NCBI GenBank assembly: GCA_963794215.1
Contig: CAWCCQ010000002.1
Location: 372,001-436,000, forward strand
DNA: 64,000 nt
Direction: 5' to 3'
Source: DATKRB01 sp963794215
GTDB lineage: Bacteria > Actinomycetota > Acidimicrobiia > Acidimicrobiales > RAAP-2
A model generated the notes under the pieces. That model did not search any database, was not told the origin of the DNA, and saw only the letters and a program-made list of their open reading frames with translations. The position numbers and the translations under genes were made by a program. This document shows positions 54,783-62,613 of this stretch, piece after piece. Position 1 is the first letter of the stretch. Every line of letters begins with the position of its first letter.

Positions 54783-56059
54783 CGGAGACGAGCGGCTGAG
54801 GCCGCCGACTGGCGGCGCAGGTGCGCCCGGAAAATCCAGGCGCGCATCACGATGAAACGGGCAAGTGCCGCCCCCGCGGTGGCCGCGATCAGCGCCGACA
54901 CCTGGGCGATCGTCGAGGCCGGGGCCAGGGCCCTGGCGACGAGCAGGGCGACCGAGGTGAGCGAGAGGGTGGTGGCCAGCACGGCGCCCGCACCGAGCAG
55001 GAGGGTGCTCGGACCGATCCTCGATGCACCACCGAAGGTGATCCGACCGTGCACGGTGGTGTTCACCACCGTGCACGCCGCCAGGGCCGCCGCGTTGGCG
55101 GCGTAGGGGCCGAGGGCACCGCGGAGCACCACGAACAGGAGCAGATAGGCCAGCGTGCTCACCGTCCCCACCCCCACGAAGTGGCGGGCGAGTCGCCCCG
55201 GTCCCATGTCAGCTCGCCTCGAGTCTGGCGCCGAGCAACGCCGTTCCGCCCATGGACTCGTCACCCGTCGGCGCATCAGGCGCCAGATGCCCCGAAGATC
55301 GTCGATGGCGGTTCGGCGAATGTCGACCCTCGAGTCGGGATCGTCCACCCAGTCCACCGGAACCTCGTGGATGCGCAGGCCACTGCGCTCGGCCAGCACC
55401 AGCAACTCGGTATCGAAGAACCACCGGTCGTCTTGCACCAACGGCAGGAGGGCCCGAGCCACTTCGCTCCGCAACGCCTTGAAGCCGCACTGGGCATCGG
55501 AAAAGCCGTTGCGCAGGGCGGCATGGACCACGAGGTTGTACCCACGTGAGATCACCTCGCGCTTGGGACCGCGGACCACGTGGGCACCGTGTGCGAGACG
55601 GCTCCCGATCGCGACGTCGCTGTGTCCGGAGAACAGCGGCGCCACCAACGGCAGGAACGCGCCGAGGTCGGTGGCCAGGTCCACGTCCATGTACGCGACC
55701 ACCTCGGCGGCGCTCGCCGACCAGGCGGCACGCAGGGCCCGCCCACGTCCCTTCTCCTCCAGGCGGATGGCCTTCACCCCGGGCACCTCTCGGGCCAAGC
55801 GCGACGCAATGGCCCAGGTGCCGTCAGTGCTCGCGTTGTCCGCCACGGTCACGACCGCGGGAAACGGAAAGGCGTTATCCAAGTAACGGCGTAGCCTCCG
55901 CACGCTGGCCTCGAGCTCGGCCTCCTCGTTGTAGACGGGCACGACGACCTCGACATTGTGGGTGTCGACGCCCTGGATGTCATAGACGGTCCCATCGTGC
56001 TCCGGCCGCCCGTCGAGGGTCTCTCCGAGCGCTGGCGCATGAGCTTCGATGGTGCGCAT
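54779..56059 (-). CDS. GT2 glycosyltransferase fused to GtrA membrane domain
   Basis: The N-terminal 270 residues are a GT-A family-2 domain: VEVVVPVYNEEAELEASVRR, VVTVADNASTDGTWAIASRL, AEVVAYMDVDLATDLGAFLP (DxD-type acids), GFSDAQCGFKALRSEVARAL and ELLVLAERSGLRIHEVPVDW. The C-terminal 130 residues are a four-helix GtrA-like segment: RLARHFVGVGTVSTLAYLLL, NAAALAACTVVNTTVHGRIT, LGAGAVLATTLSLTSVALLV and the last helix. Such fusions transfer hexose from a polyprenyl-phosphate carrier or flip it across the membrane for wall glycans. The stop overlaps the riboflavin-synthase stop by four bases, tail to tail. Confidence 0.9.
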   Translation of the reverse strand: MRTIEAHAPALGETLDGRPEHDGTVYDIQGVDTHNVEVVVPVYNEEAELEASVRRLRRYLDNAFPFPAVVTVADNASTDGTWAIASRLAREVPGVKAIRLEEKGRGRALRAAWSASAAEVVAYMDVDLATDLGAFLPLVAPLFSGHSDVAIGSRLAHGAHVVRGPKREVISRGYNLVVHAALRNGFSDAQCGFKALRSEVARALLPLVQDDRWFFDTELLVLAERSGLRIHEVPVDWVDDPDSRVDIRRTAIDDLRGIWRLMRRRVTSPWAERRCSAPDSRRADMGPGRLARHFVGVGTVSTLAYLLLFVVLRGALGPYAANAAALAACTVVNTTVHGRITFGGASRIGPSTLLLGAGAVLATTLSLTSVALLVARALAPASTIAQVSALIAATAGAALARFIVMRAWIFRAHLRRQSAASAARLR

Positions 56060-56128
56060 AGGCCGAGCTTGCGCGTGAAAGTTGAATACCCGCTGTGTGC
56101 ACCCTGCGCCTCCGCGCAGAGCTCATCG

Positions 56129-57694
56129 CTACTCGCGCTCGCCGATCTGGGTGACCGGAGACCGCGATGGCGCAGTCGGAGACTGAGGTCGAACGGTCGG
56201 AGACTGTGGCAGCTCAGATGAAGCGGTAGCGGTCGCCGAGCGTGAGGACTCAGCCAGTGGCAGGCAGACGGTGAACACAGCTCCACCGCCGGGTCGTGGC
56301 CGGACGCTCACGTGGCCGCCGTGGGCGGTCACTATCGCGGCGACGATCGACAGACCAAGGCCGCTGCCCCCCTTGGCCCGCGAGCGTGAAGGGTCGGACC
56401 GGTAGAAGCGTTCGAAGACGTGGTGGGCCGCCTCCTCGGTAAGTCCCGGTCCGCAGTCGGCCACCTCGACGACGGCCTCGTCTCCGTTCCGGAGGACCCG
56501 CACCGTTGCGGGGGTCCCCTCGGGGGTATGGGCACGTACGTTGCCCAGCAGATTGTCGATCACCTGCCGGAGCCGCGACCCGTCCCCCGTTATCTCAACC
56601 GGTTCGTCTGCCTCGAGGCTCACGGGCCAGCGGGGTCCAACCGCATGCCCCGTGGCCAACGACTCGGCCGCCAGCGCGACGAGCTCGACCGGGACGCGTT
56701 CGAGCGGTCGACCCTCGTCCAGCCGTGTCAGCAGGAGCAGATCCTCGACCAACTGCGCCATGCGCGCCGTCTCGCCACGAATGCCACGCACGACCCGACC
56801 GAGATCTTCGGGCCGCTCACGCGCACCGCGTTCGAACAGCTCCGCGTAGGCCGCGACCGCAGCGACGGGCGTCCGCAGCTCGTGCGAGGCGTCGGCGACG
56901 AACCGGCGGAGCCGTGCCTCCGAGCGACGAAGCTCGGCCTCGGTAGCGTCGCGCTGCGCGAACGCGCCTTGTATCCGCCCGAGCATGACGTTGAGCGCCC
57001 GGGCGAGGCGCCCGACCTCGGTTCCATTATCCTCACCGGGAACTCGCTGATCGAGCCCTCCCGTCGCGACGACCTCGGCGGTCGTCTCCATGGCCACCAG
57101 CGGCCTGAGCCCGAGTCGCACGAGCCACCACCCGATGACGAGGGCTCCAAGGAACGCGCAGGCGGTCACCACCCCTTCGATGAGCACAAGCCGACCAAGA
57201 GTGCTGTCCACGCCAGTCAGTGACGCGCCGATGAAGACCACCGACCCGCCCGGCTGGCGTTGGGCCAGGACCCGGAATTCGGGACCCCCGGGCACGGTGG
57301 ACGGCGCGTCGAACAAGGCCGCGGTTCCGGGCACGCCTGCCACGGTGCCCCAACCCGACACCGTCCGAGGAAGGCGGGGCGCGTAGCGCTTGCCATCGGC
57401 CTGATAGGCCTCGCTCTGGGCCACGACCGCGCCCGTCGGGCTGCGGACCTCGAAGAAGTTCCTCGGTCCTACAGGGCCCGGGCCCGCATTGCCTCCAGGC
57501 TGCGCGGAAGGCTGCGAGCCGCCGCCTGGGAGCTGGGCGTTCTGGCCGGCCTGCGGGACCGATGCAACCAGCGTTTGGTCAACCTGTCCGTAAAGGAAGG
57601 ACCGCAGCGACGAGTAGGTAACGACGTCAGCGGCGACCAGCGCGACGAAGGCAACCGCAGACATGGCGAGAGCCAGGCGGACCCGGAGCGACAT
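56129..57694 (-). CDS. Sensor histidine kinase
   Basis: The 521-aa kinase has a first helix (LALAMSAVAFVALVAADVVT), an extracytoplasmic part of about 130 residues rich in Gly/Gln/Pro, a second helix (VVTACAFLGALVIGWWLVRL), a HAMP linker, a dimerisation helix with VADASHELRTPVAAVAAYAE (phospho-His), N-box NLLGNVRAHTPEG, G1 ADCGPGL and G2 GSGLGLSIVAAIVTAHGGHV. The C-terminus carries the short repeat PQSPTVRPQSPTAPS. ATG at 57694 touches the response-regulator stop, so the two are one unit. Signal unknown. The architecture is that of TcrY/PrrB-type actinobacterial sensors. Confidence 0.94.
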   Translation of the reverse strand: MSLRVRLALAMSAVAFVALVAADVVTYSSLRSFLYGQVDQTLVASVPQAGQNAQLPGGGSQPSAQPGGNAGPGPVGPRNFFEVRSPTGAVVAQSEAYQADGKRYAPRLPRTVSGWGTVAGVPGTAALFDAPSTVPGGPEFRVLAQRQPGGSVVFIGASLTGVDSTLGRLVLIEGVVTACAFLGALVIGWWLVRLGLRPLVAMETTAEVVATGGLDQRVPGEDNGTEVGRLARALNVMLGRIQGAFAQRDATEAELRRSEARLRRFVADASHELRTPVAAVAAYAELFERGARERPEDLGRVVRGIRGETARMAQLVEDLLLLTRLDEGRPLERVPVELVALAAESLATGHAVGPRWPVSLEADEPVEITGDGSRLRQVIDNLLGNVRAHTPEGTPATVRVLRNGDEAVVEVADCGPGLTEEAAHHVFERFYRSDPSRSRAKGGSGLGLSIVAAIVTAHGGHVSVRPRPGGGAVFTVCLPLAESSRSATATASSELPQSPTVRPQSPTAPSRSPVTQIGERE

Positions 57695-58402
57695 CTAGTG
57701 CTCCGACGTGGACTCGCGCAACGAGTAGCCGACCAGACGGATGGTGTGGATGAGCGGAGGGCCCAGGCGTTCGATCTTCTTGCGCAGGTAGCTGACGTAG
57801 GTCTCGACGATGTTCTGCTCGCCGTCGAAGTCGTAGTGCCAGACGTGGTCGAGGATCTGGGGCTTGGAGAGGACTCGACGCGGGTTGAGCATGAAATAGC
57901 GCAGGAGGTTGAACTCGGTGGCTGTCAGCTGGATGAAGACCCCTGCGCGTCGGACCTCGTGGGTCGCCTCGTCCATCTCGAGATCCGCGAACCGCAGCAA
58001 CCCGTCCTGCTCCTCGCCTTCGACGCCGCTCCGGCGCAGAATGACTCGGATGCGGGCGATGATCTCGGCGAGGGAGAACGGCTTGGTGACGTAGTCGTCG
58101 CCGCCGATCGTGAGGCCAGCCAGCTTGTCCTCGAGCGCGTCCTTGGCCGTCAGGAAGAGGATCGGGACCCGGATCCCGTCGGCGCGCAGTCGGCGCGTCA
58201 CCTCCAGCCCGTCGAGGTCCGGCAGCATCACGTCGAGCACCACCAAGTCCGGGGTGCGCTCCTGAGCTACAGCCAGGGCAGCGCGCCCGGTCGTCGCCTC
58301 CTCAACATCGAAACCCTCGTAGCGCAACGACGTGCTCACCGCGTCGACGATCGACGGCTCGTCGTCAACCACCAAGATGCGGCGCTGGGCCAGCTTGCTC
58401 AT
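57695..58402 (-). CDS. OmpR-family response regulator
   Basis: The 235-aa protein has a receiver (RRILVVDDEPSIVDAVSTSL, phospho-Asp in LVVLDVMLPDLDGLEVTRRL, Lys in LTAKDALEDKLAGLTIGGDD) and a winged-helix DNA-binding domain (LTATEFNLLRYFMLNPRRVL, QNIVETYVSYLRKKIERLGP, IHTIRLVGYSLR). ATG at 58402 follows GGGAGGTG. It is encoded just upstream of its kinase. The linker QLTATEF spacing is typical of PhoB-like regulators. Confidence 0.95.
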   Translation of the reverse strand: MSKLAQRRILVVDDEPSIVDAVSTSLRYEGFDVEEATTGRAALAVAQERTPDLVVLDVMLPDLDGLEVTRRLRADGIRVPILFLTAKDALEDKLAGLTIGGDDYVTKPFSLAEIIARIRVILRRSGVEGEEQDGLLRFADLEMDEATHEVRRAGVFIQLTATEFNLLRYFMLNPRRVLSKPQILDHVWHYDFDGEQNIVETYVSYLRKKIERLGPPLIHTIRLVGYSLRESTSEH

Positions 58403-58507
58403 CTCACACCTCCCGGAAAAAGAGGCTTGCAGTCGGTGCTCCCGGTCGGCTGTGCCTCCGCTGTGCGCCGGCTGTGAACAGTGATCCCGCTGTTGACCTT
58501 CCACGGA

Positions 58508-58984
58508 TCAGGTCTCGACTTCCTCGACGAACCAGGCCGGAAACCCGCCACGGCTGATGGGTCCCCATCGATCGACGCTGACCCGAACCAGCACCTTGCG
58601 TTGCGCGCGCATCGCCTCGCGGTACTCGTCCCAATTAGGGTGCTCGCCAGAGATGGCCTGGTAGTACTCGACGAGGGCCTCCACGGCCTCGGGTTGCTCG
58701 ATGACCGTTGCCGCGCCGTCGATCTGCACCCAGTCGCCGCCGAAGTCGTCGGAGAGCACGCACACCGACGCGCGCGGATCACGACCGACGTTGCGCGCCT
58801 TGGCCCGCTCGGGGTAGGTCGACACCACGATGCGACCGGCCTCGTCGACGCCCATGGTGACTGGGGACGTCTGGGGCATCCCGTCTCGGCGAAAGGTCGA
58901 CAAGATGCCACGGTGACGGGGGCGGACAAACTCGATCAGCTCGTCCCGGTCGACCGGGCGGTTGCGGGCAACGGTGCGGGGCAT
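58508..58984 (-). CDS. PPOX-class F420/flavin-dependent oxidoreductase
   Basis: The 158-aa split-barrel protein reads ELIEFVRPRHRGILSTFRRD, GMPQTSPVTMGVDEAGRIVV, STYPERAKARNVGRDPRASV and CVLSDDFGGDWVQIDGAATV. The family (TIGR03618-like) binds F420 or FMN and reduces biliverdin-like or unknown substrates. The RAKARNVGRDPRASV segment is the usual cofactor-site helix. The ATG at 58984 begins MPRTVARNRPVDRD. Its upstream region is a tandem-repeat array shared with the divergent YgjP-like gene. Confidence 0.86.
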   Translation of the reverse strand: MPRTVARNRPVDRDELIEFVRPRHRGILSTFRRDGMPQTSPVTMGVDEAGRIVVSTYPERAKARNVGRDPRASVCVLSDDFGGDWVQIDGAATVIEQPEAVEALVEYYQAISGEHPNWDEYREAMRAQRKVLVRVSVDRWGPISRGGFPAWFVEEVET

Positions 58985-59000
58985 GAAGAGGAACCTACCG

Positions 59001-59168
59001 CCGGCGGTCACACCTGGCCGGCTCGGCCGGCGGTCACACCTGGCCGGCTCGGCCGGCGGTCACACCTGGCCGGCTCGGCCGGCGGTCACACCTGGCCGGC
59101 TCGGCCGGCGGTCACACCTGGCCGGCTCGGCCGGCGGTCACACCTGGCCGGCTCGGCCGGCGGTCACA
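59001..59168 (+). repeat. Tandem repeat, six exact 26-bp units plus a 12-bp partial
   Basis: The unit has the form CCGGCGGTCACACCTGGCCG followed by GCTCGG, 26 bp. Six perfect copies run from 59001 to 59156, and a seventh partial copy (CCGGCGGTCACA) runs to 59168. Each unit contains GCCGGC-TCG-GCCGGC across its boundary, able to form a hairpin. The array fills the divergent spacer between the PPOX-type gene and the metallopeptidase gene, whose ATG is at 59169. Perfect identity implies recent expansion or ongoing slippage. Confidence 0.96.
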
Positions 59169-59933
59169 ATGGCAGTGATGCTCAAGCACTCACCCCGGGC
59201 GCCGATCGACGGCCTGTCGAACCCGACGCTGCCCTTGCGCTTCGCCCCGGTCGACGAGACCGGTGAACAAGCGCCCCGACCCCCCCGTGCAGTCCCCGAC
59301 CCCCCCGACTCCCCTGGGACCCCGCCCGGCCCTGGCAACGCCCAGCCCAGCGCCGCGTCCGAGACCCCAGCCCCTCCTACGGCCCCGACGGAGCCCGAGG
59401 TAGAGATCCGTACGAGCAAGCGACGTCGCAAAACGGCGACGGCGTTCTGGGAAGGAGGGCGGATCGTGGTCGTCCTACCGACCCACGTCCGCGGCCCCGA
59501 GCGCGCCGCGATGGTCGACTGGCTGGTGAACCGGGTTCGGGCCAAACGTCCAGGCGTGGGAATCTCCGACGAGCTCTTGGCCCGACGCGCTGCCTCGTTG
59601 GCCGATCGCTACGTCGAGGGCATCCGGCCCCGGTCCATCCGTTGGGTTCCCAACCAGACCAAGCGCTGGGCGTCGTGCTCTTCGGAAACTGGCGAGATCC
59701 GACTCTCCGAACGGCTCCGCCTCGTTCCCGAATGGGTGCTCGACGCGGTGATCGTCCACGAGCTCGCCCACCTCCTCCAGCCGAACCATTCGGCACGCTT
59801 CCACCAGATCGCCGACCGTCACCCCCGTCAGCGTGAGGCCGGCTTCTTTCTCGACGGCTACCAGCTCGGGCTGGACAACCGCGGCGTGCCACAAGGAGCG
59901 TCGCCGGCTTCCTCCGTGCCGCCCGACCGGTAA
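59169..59933 (+). CDS. YgjP-like (DUF45/M48-type) metallopeptidase
   Basis: The 254-aa protein has a disordered Pro-rich N-terminus (residues 25-75) and a C-terminal domain: KRRRKTATAFWEGGRIVVVL, SIRWVPNQTKRWASCSSETG, IRLSERLRLVPEWVLDAVIV and the zinc motif HELAHLLQPNHSARFHQI (HExxH-like H-E-L-A-H with the third His). YgjP-type proteins are intracellular zinc hydrolases of unknown substrate. The ATG at 59169 sits directly at the end of the repeat array, so the leader is made of repeats or the mRNA is leaderless. An ATG nine bases later is an alternative. Confidence 0.88.
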   Translation: MAVMLKHSPRAPIDGLSNPTLPLRFAPVDETGEQAPRPPRAVPDPPDSPGTPPGPGNAQPSAASETPAPPTAPTEPEVEIRTSKRRRKTATAFWEGGRIVVVLPTHVRGPERAAMVDWLVNRVRAKRPGVGISDELLARRAASLADRYVEGIRPRSIRWVPNQTKRWASCSSETGEIRLSERLRLVPEWVLDAVIVHELAHLLQPNHSARFHQIADRHPRQREAGFFLDGYQLGLDNRGVPQGASPASSVPPDR

Positions 59934-59992
59934 CGTCCAACTGCCCATCCACCATCAACCCCGCCCGGCGGGGTCGCTCGGGAGGAGAGACC

Positions 59993-61198
59993 ATGCCCGA
60001 CGCCGTCATCGTGGCCACCGGACGTACCCCGATCGGCCGGGCCTTCAAGGGCTCGTTGGTGGACTACCGACCTGACGACCTACTCGCCCTGGTGCTGCAG
60101 TCGGTACTGGCCCAGGTTCCCCAGCTAGCACCCACGGACATCGAGGACGTGCTCGTCGGGTGCGCCTCGCCCGCCGGGGAGTCGGGCCACAACATCGCTC
60201 GGGTCGCCGCCATCTTGGCGGGGCTCCACGACGTCCCGGGGGTGACCGTCAACCGCTATTGCGCGTCGTCGCTCCAGACCATCGCCATGGCGGCCCATGC
60301 CATCAAGGCGGGCGAAGGCGACGCCTTCGTTGCTGCCGGCGTCGAGACCGTAAGTCGCTTCGCCAACGGCGCGGCGGACGTCGGGCCGCACAATCCGCTG
60401 TTCGCCGCGGCCGAGCACCGCAGTGCGGAGCGAGCTCCTGCTGCCGGCGAGCCATGGACCGGTTCAGCGGGGTTGCCGGACGTCTATATCGCCATGGGGC
60501 AGACGGCAGAAAACGTGGCCGAGCTCGAAAAGGTAAGCCGGGAGGAAATGGACGAGTACGCCCTGCTCTCTCAGACCCGGGCGGTCGAATCACAGTCCAA
60601 AGGCTTCTTCGAACGGGAGATCATTCCGGTTCCGCTGGCCGATGGCACGATGGTGACCAGGGACGACGGCCCTCGACCCAACACCACTCTCGAGGGCTTG
60701 GCCAAGCTCAAACCAGCCTTCCGCGAGGGCGGCCGAGTGACCGCCGGCAACTCCTGCCCACTCAACGACGGAGCGGCGGCGGTCGTGGTCATGAGTGACT
60801 CGAGGGCGCGCCAGCTCGGCATTGTCCCCCTGGCTCGCATCGTGTCGAGTGCCGCCACCGCGCTCGATCCCGAGATCATGGGGCTCGGGCCCGTCGACGC
60901 CACACGCCGGGCAATGAGCCGTTCGGGCATGACCATCGAGGACATCGACCTCGCCGAGTTGAACGAGGCCTTCGCCGCCCAGGTCATTCCGTCGGCCCGG
61001 CACCTCGGGATCGGGTGGGACAAGCTGAACGTGCACGGGGGGGCGATCGCCCTAGGGCACCCGTTCGGCCAGACGGGAGCGAGGATCATGACGACCCTGC
61101 TCAACGCCCTGCAGGACGCCGACGCCGACATCGGACTCGAGACCATGTGCGTGGGGGGCGGCCAGGGAATGGCCATGATCGTCGAGCGCCTCGCCTAA
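59993..61198 (+). CDS. Acetyl-CoA acyltransferase (thiolase)
   Basis: The 401-aa thiolase has the acylation Cys in VNRYCASSLQTIAMAAHAIK, the His in VHGGAIALGHPFGQTGARIM and the second Cys in ETMCVGGGQGMAMIVERLA. These three residues form the full catalytic set, unlike the Ltp2-like protein at 11708. It cleaves 3-ketoacyl-CoA in beta-oxidation or condenses acetyl-CoA. The ATG at 59993 follows GGGAGGAGAGACC. It is convergent with the sugar-isomerase gene nine bases downstream of its stop. Confidence 0.95.
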   Translation: MPDAVIVATGRTPIGRAFKGSLVDYRPDDLLALVLQSVLAQVPQLAPTDIEDVLVGCASPAGESGHNIARVAAILAGLHDVPGVTVNRYCASSLQTIAMAAHAIKAGEGDAFVAAGVETVSRFANGAADVGPHNPLFAAAEHRSAERAPAAGEPWTGSAGLPDVYIAMGQTAENVAELEKVSREEMDEYALLSQTRAVESQSKGFFEREIIPVPLADGTMVTRDDGPRPNTTLEGLAKLKPAFREGGRVTAGNSCPLNDGAAAVVVMSDSRARQLGIVPLARIVSSAATALDPEIMGLGPVDATRRAMSRSGMTIEDIDLAELNEAFAAQVIPSARHLGIGWDKLNVHGGAIALGHPFGQTGARIMTTLLNALQDADADIGLETMCVGGGQGMAMIVERLA

Positions 61199-61207
61199 CC
61201 GGATCGC

Positions 61208-62332
61208 TCAGGGCTCGGTCGCCGCCCGTTCGATCTCGTCGGTCGCGGGGACGGGACCAGGGTCGACGCCCTCGGCGGCGGCAAGGTGGAGCGAGACCAC
61301 GCTCCCGACAAGCGCCAGGTCGAAGAAGCGGGCCAACTCGTCGTCACCTCTCGCCCACACTGGCACGATGTCGGCGACCACCTCGCGCAGCAGGTCGTCG
61401 GCGAGTTCGAAGCGCCGCGCGGTCGCCGTTGACTCACCGTGATGACGGAGATCGATCAGCGTGAGCAGTTGGCGGGTGACATCACCGGACTGGCCCCAGC
61501 CAGCGACGTCGTCGTAGTCCAGCTCGGGGTGGGCGGCCCAGAAGGCTGGAGCCTTCGCATTGGTATTGACCTGGGCTTTCCACCACGCAGCGGCCACCGC
61601 GGCGGTCCCGTCGGAGCCGTGGACGATCGGGAACGTCCGCCCGATCCGCCGGGCGATGTCACGGGCCAAGCTGTCCGGTCCGACCAGCTCGTCGCGACGC
61701 TGTGCCAGGGCGCCCGCGGCGACCAGAATCCGCTCGCGCACCGCGCTCAGCAGACCCAGCCGCTCGAGCACGATGAGCACCGGCACCGCCAGGGCGCCGA
61801 GCGCCGCGCGCCCACCGGGTAGGTCGGAAGGCACCGCGATGTGGGACGCCCGGGCGCGAGCCGCCAGCTCGGCGAGCCGACCGCCCTGGGTCACCACGGC
61901 CAGGGTGGCGCCGGCGTCGCACGCCCGTCGGGCGGCGGCCAGGGTCGTCGGCGTCTCGCCCGAGCACGAGAGCGCGAACACCAGCGAACCCGCACCGACG
62001 TAGGACGGCAGCGCCGCCGAGCGCATCACGGCCGCCGGGATCCCGAGCTCCGCCCGCGCGATCACCGCCACCAGTTCACCAACCAGCCCCTCGGCGCCCA
62101 CGCCGAGCAGCACCACATTGGTGATCGGGCCGGACGGCAAGGGAGCCTGGTCCCCCGTCGACACCGCAGCGCGCAGTTGACCCGGAAGCGCGCAGATCGC
62201 GCCCCACATCCCCATCGAGTCGATGCCGAGGGGGGAGTCCCCGGCCCAATCCTGCCTACCGGCGTCCGACGGGCCCAACCGTCCCCGCGAGCCGAGCTCG
62301 GCGAGCGGCGGGATCGGGGCTGTCTCAGCCAC
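61208..62332 (-). CDS. SIS-domain bifunctional phosphoglucose/phosphomannose isomerase-like
   Basis: The 374-aa protein has a SIS domain with NVVLLGVGAEGLVGELVAVI, SLVFALSCSGETPTTLAAAR (the S-x-S-G-x-T sugar-phosphate loop) and the C-terminal bact-PGI_C-like domain (FPIVHGSDGTAAVAAAWWKA, NTNAKAPAFWAAHPELDYDD). GTG at 62332 overlaps the Trm112-like stop by eight bases. It interconverts fructose-6-P with glucose-6-P and mannose-6-P. Lying after the mutase gene on the same strand, it completes a hexose-phosphate to mannose/glucose-1-P route feeding wall glycans and GDP-mannose. Confidence 0.88.
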   Translation of the reverse strand: MAETAPIPPLAELGSRGRLGPSDAGRQDWAGDSPLGIDSMGMWGAICALPGQLRAAVSTGDQAPLPSGPITNVVLLGVGAEGLVGELVAVIARAELGIPAAVMRSAALPSYVGAGSLVFALSCSGETPTTLAAARRACDAGATLAVVTQGGRLAELAARARASHIAVPSDLPGGRAALGALAVPVLIVLERLGLLSAVRERILVAAGALAQRRDELVGPDSLARDIARRIGRTFPIVHGSDGTAAVAAAWWKAQVNTNAKAPAFWAAHPELDYDDVAGWGQSGDVTRQLLTLIDLRHHGESTATARRFELADDLLREVVADIVPVWARGDDELARFFDLALVGSVVSLHLAAAEGVDPGPVPATDEIERAATEP

Positions 62333-62603
62333 TCGAGCCTTCGCCCTCCGCTGCGCGCTCGTGTGCGCCAGCCCGGCCGGTCTCGGGCACGTCACCTGCC
62401 GCGGCGCGGCGCATCAGCCGGTCGTGCTCGGCCTGGTCCACGGCGGTGGCCTCCTCGATCAGCATGACCGGCACGCCGTCGCGCACCGCGTAGCTCCGGT
62501 GCAGGCGCGGGTTGTAGAGGAAGGACTCCTCCTCGAACCACAAGAGGGGCCGCTTGTCCTCCGGGCAGGCCAGCACGTCCAACAAGAGCGGGTCCAGTGC
62601 CAT
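62325..62603 (-). CDS. Trm112-family zinc-ribbon protein
   Basis: The 92-aa protein starts MALDPLLLDVLACPEDKRPL, the Trm112 N-terminal motif. It has a single Cys where two might be expected (C-P-E-D instead of C-P-x-C), then LWFEEESFLYNPRLHRSYAV and RDGVPVMLIEEATAV. In bacteria, Trm112-like proteins are small and usually sit next to sugar or lipid genes. The ATG at 62603 follows GAGGAGG. It lies between the mutase and isomerase genes and overlaps the latter; whether it activates a methyltransferase is unknown. Confidence 0.8.
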   Translation of the reverse strand: MALDPLLLDVLACPEDKRPLLWFEEESFLYNPRLHRSYAVRDGVPVMLIEEATAVDQAEHDRLMRRAAAGDVPETGRAGAHERAAEGEGSSG

Positions 62604-62613
62604 CGATGCCTCC

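Noticed and set aside
57260..58477. A 405-codon plus-strand open frame
   Set aside because: Antisense to the kinase and response regulator, both of which have full domain sets.
59001..59168. The tandem array as a CRISPR
   Set aside because: The units are directly contiguous with no spacers, so it is a minisatellite, not a CRISPR.
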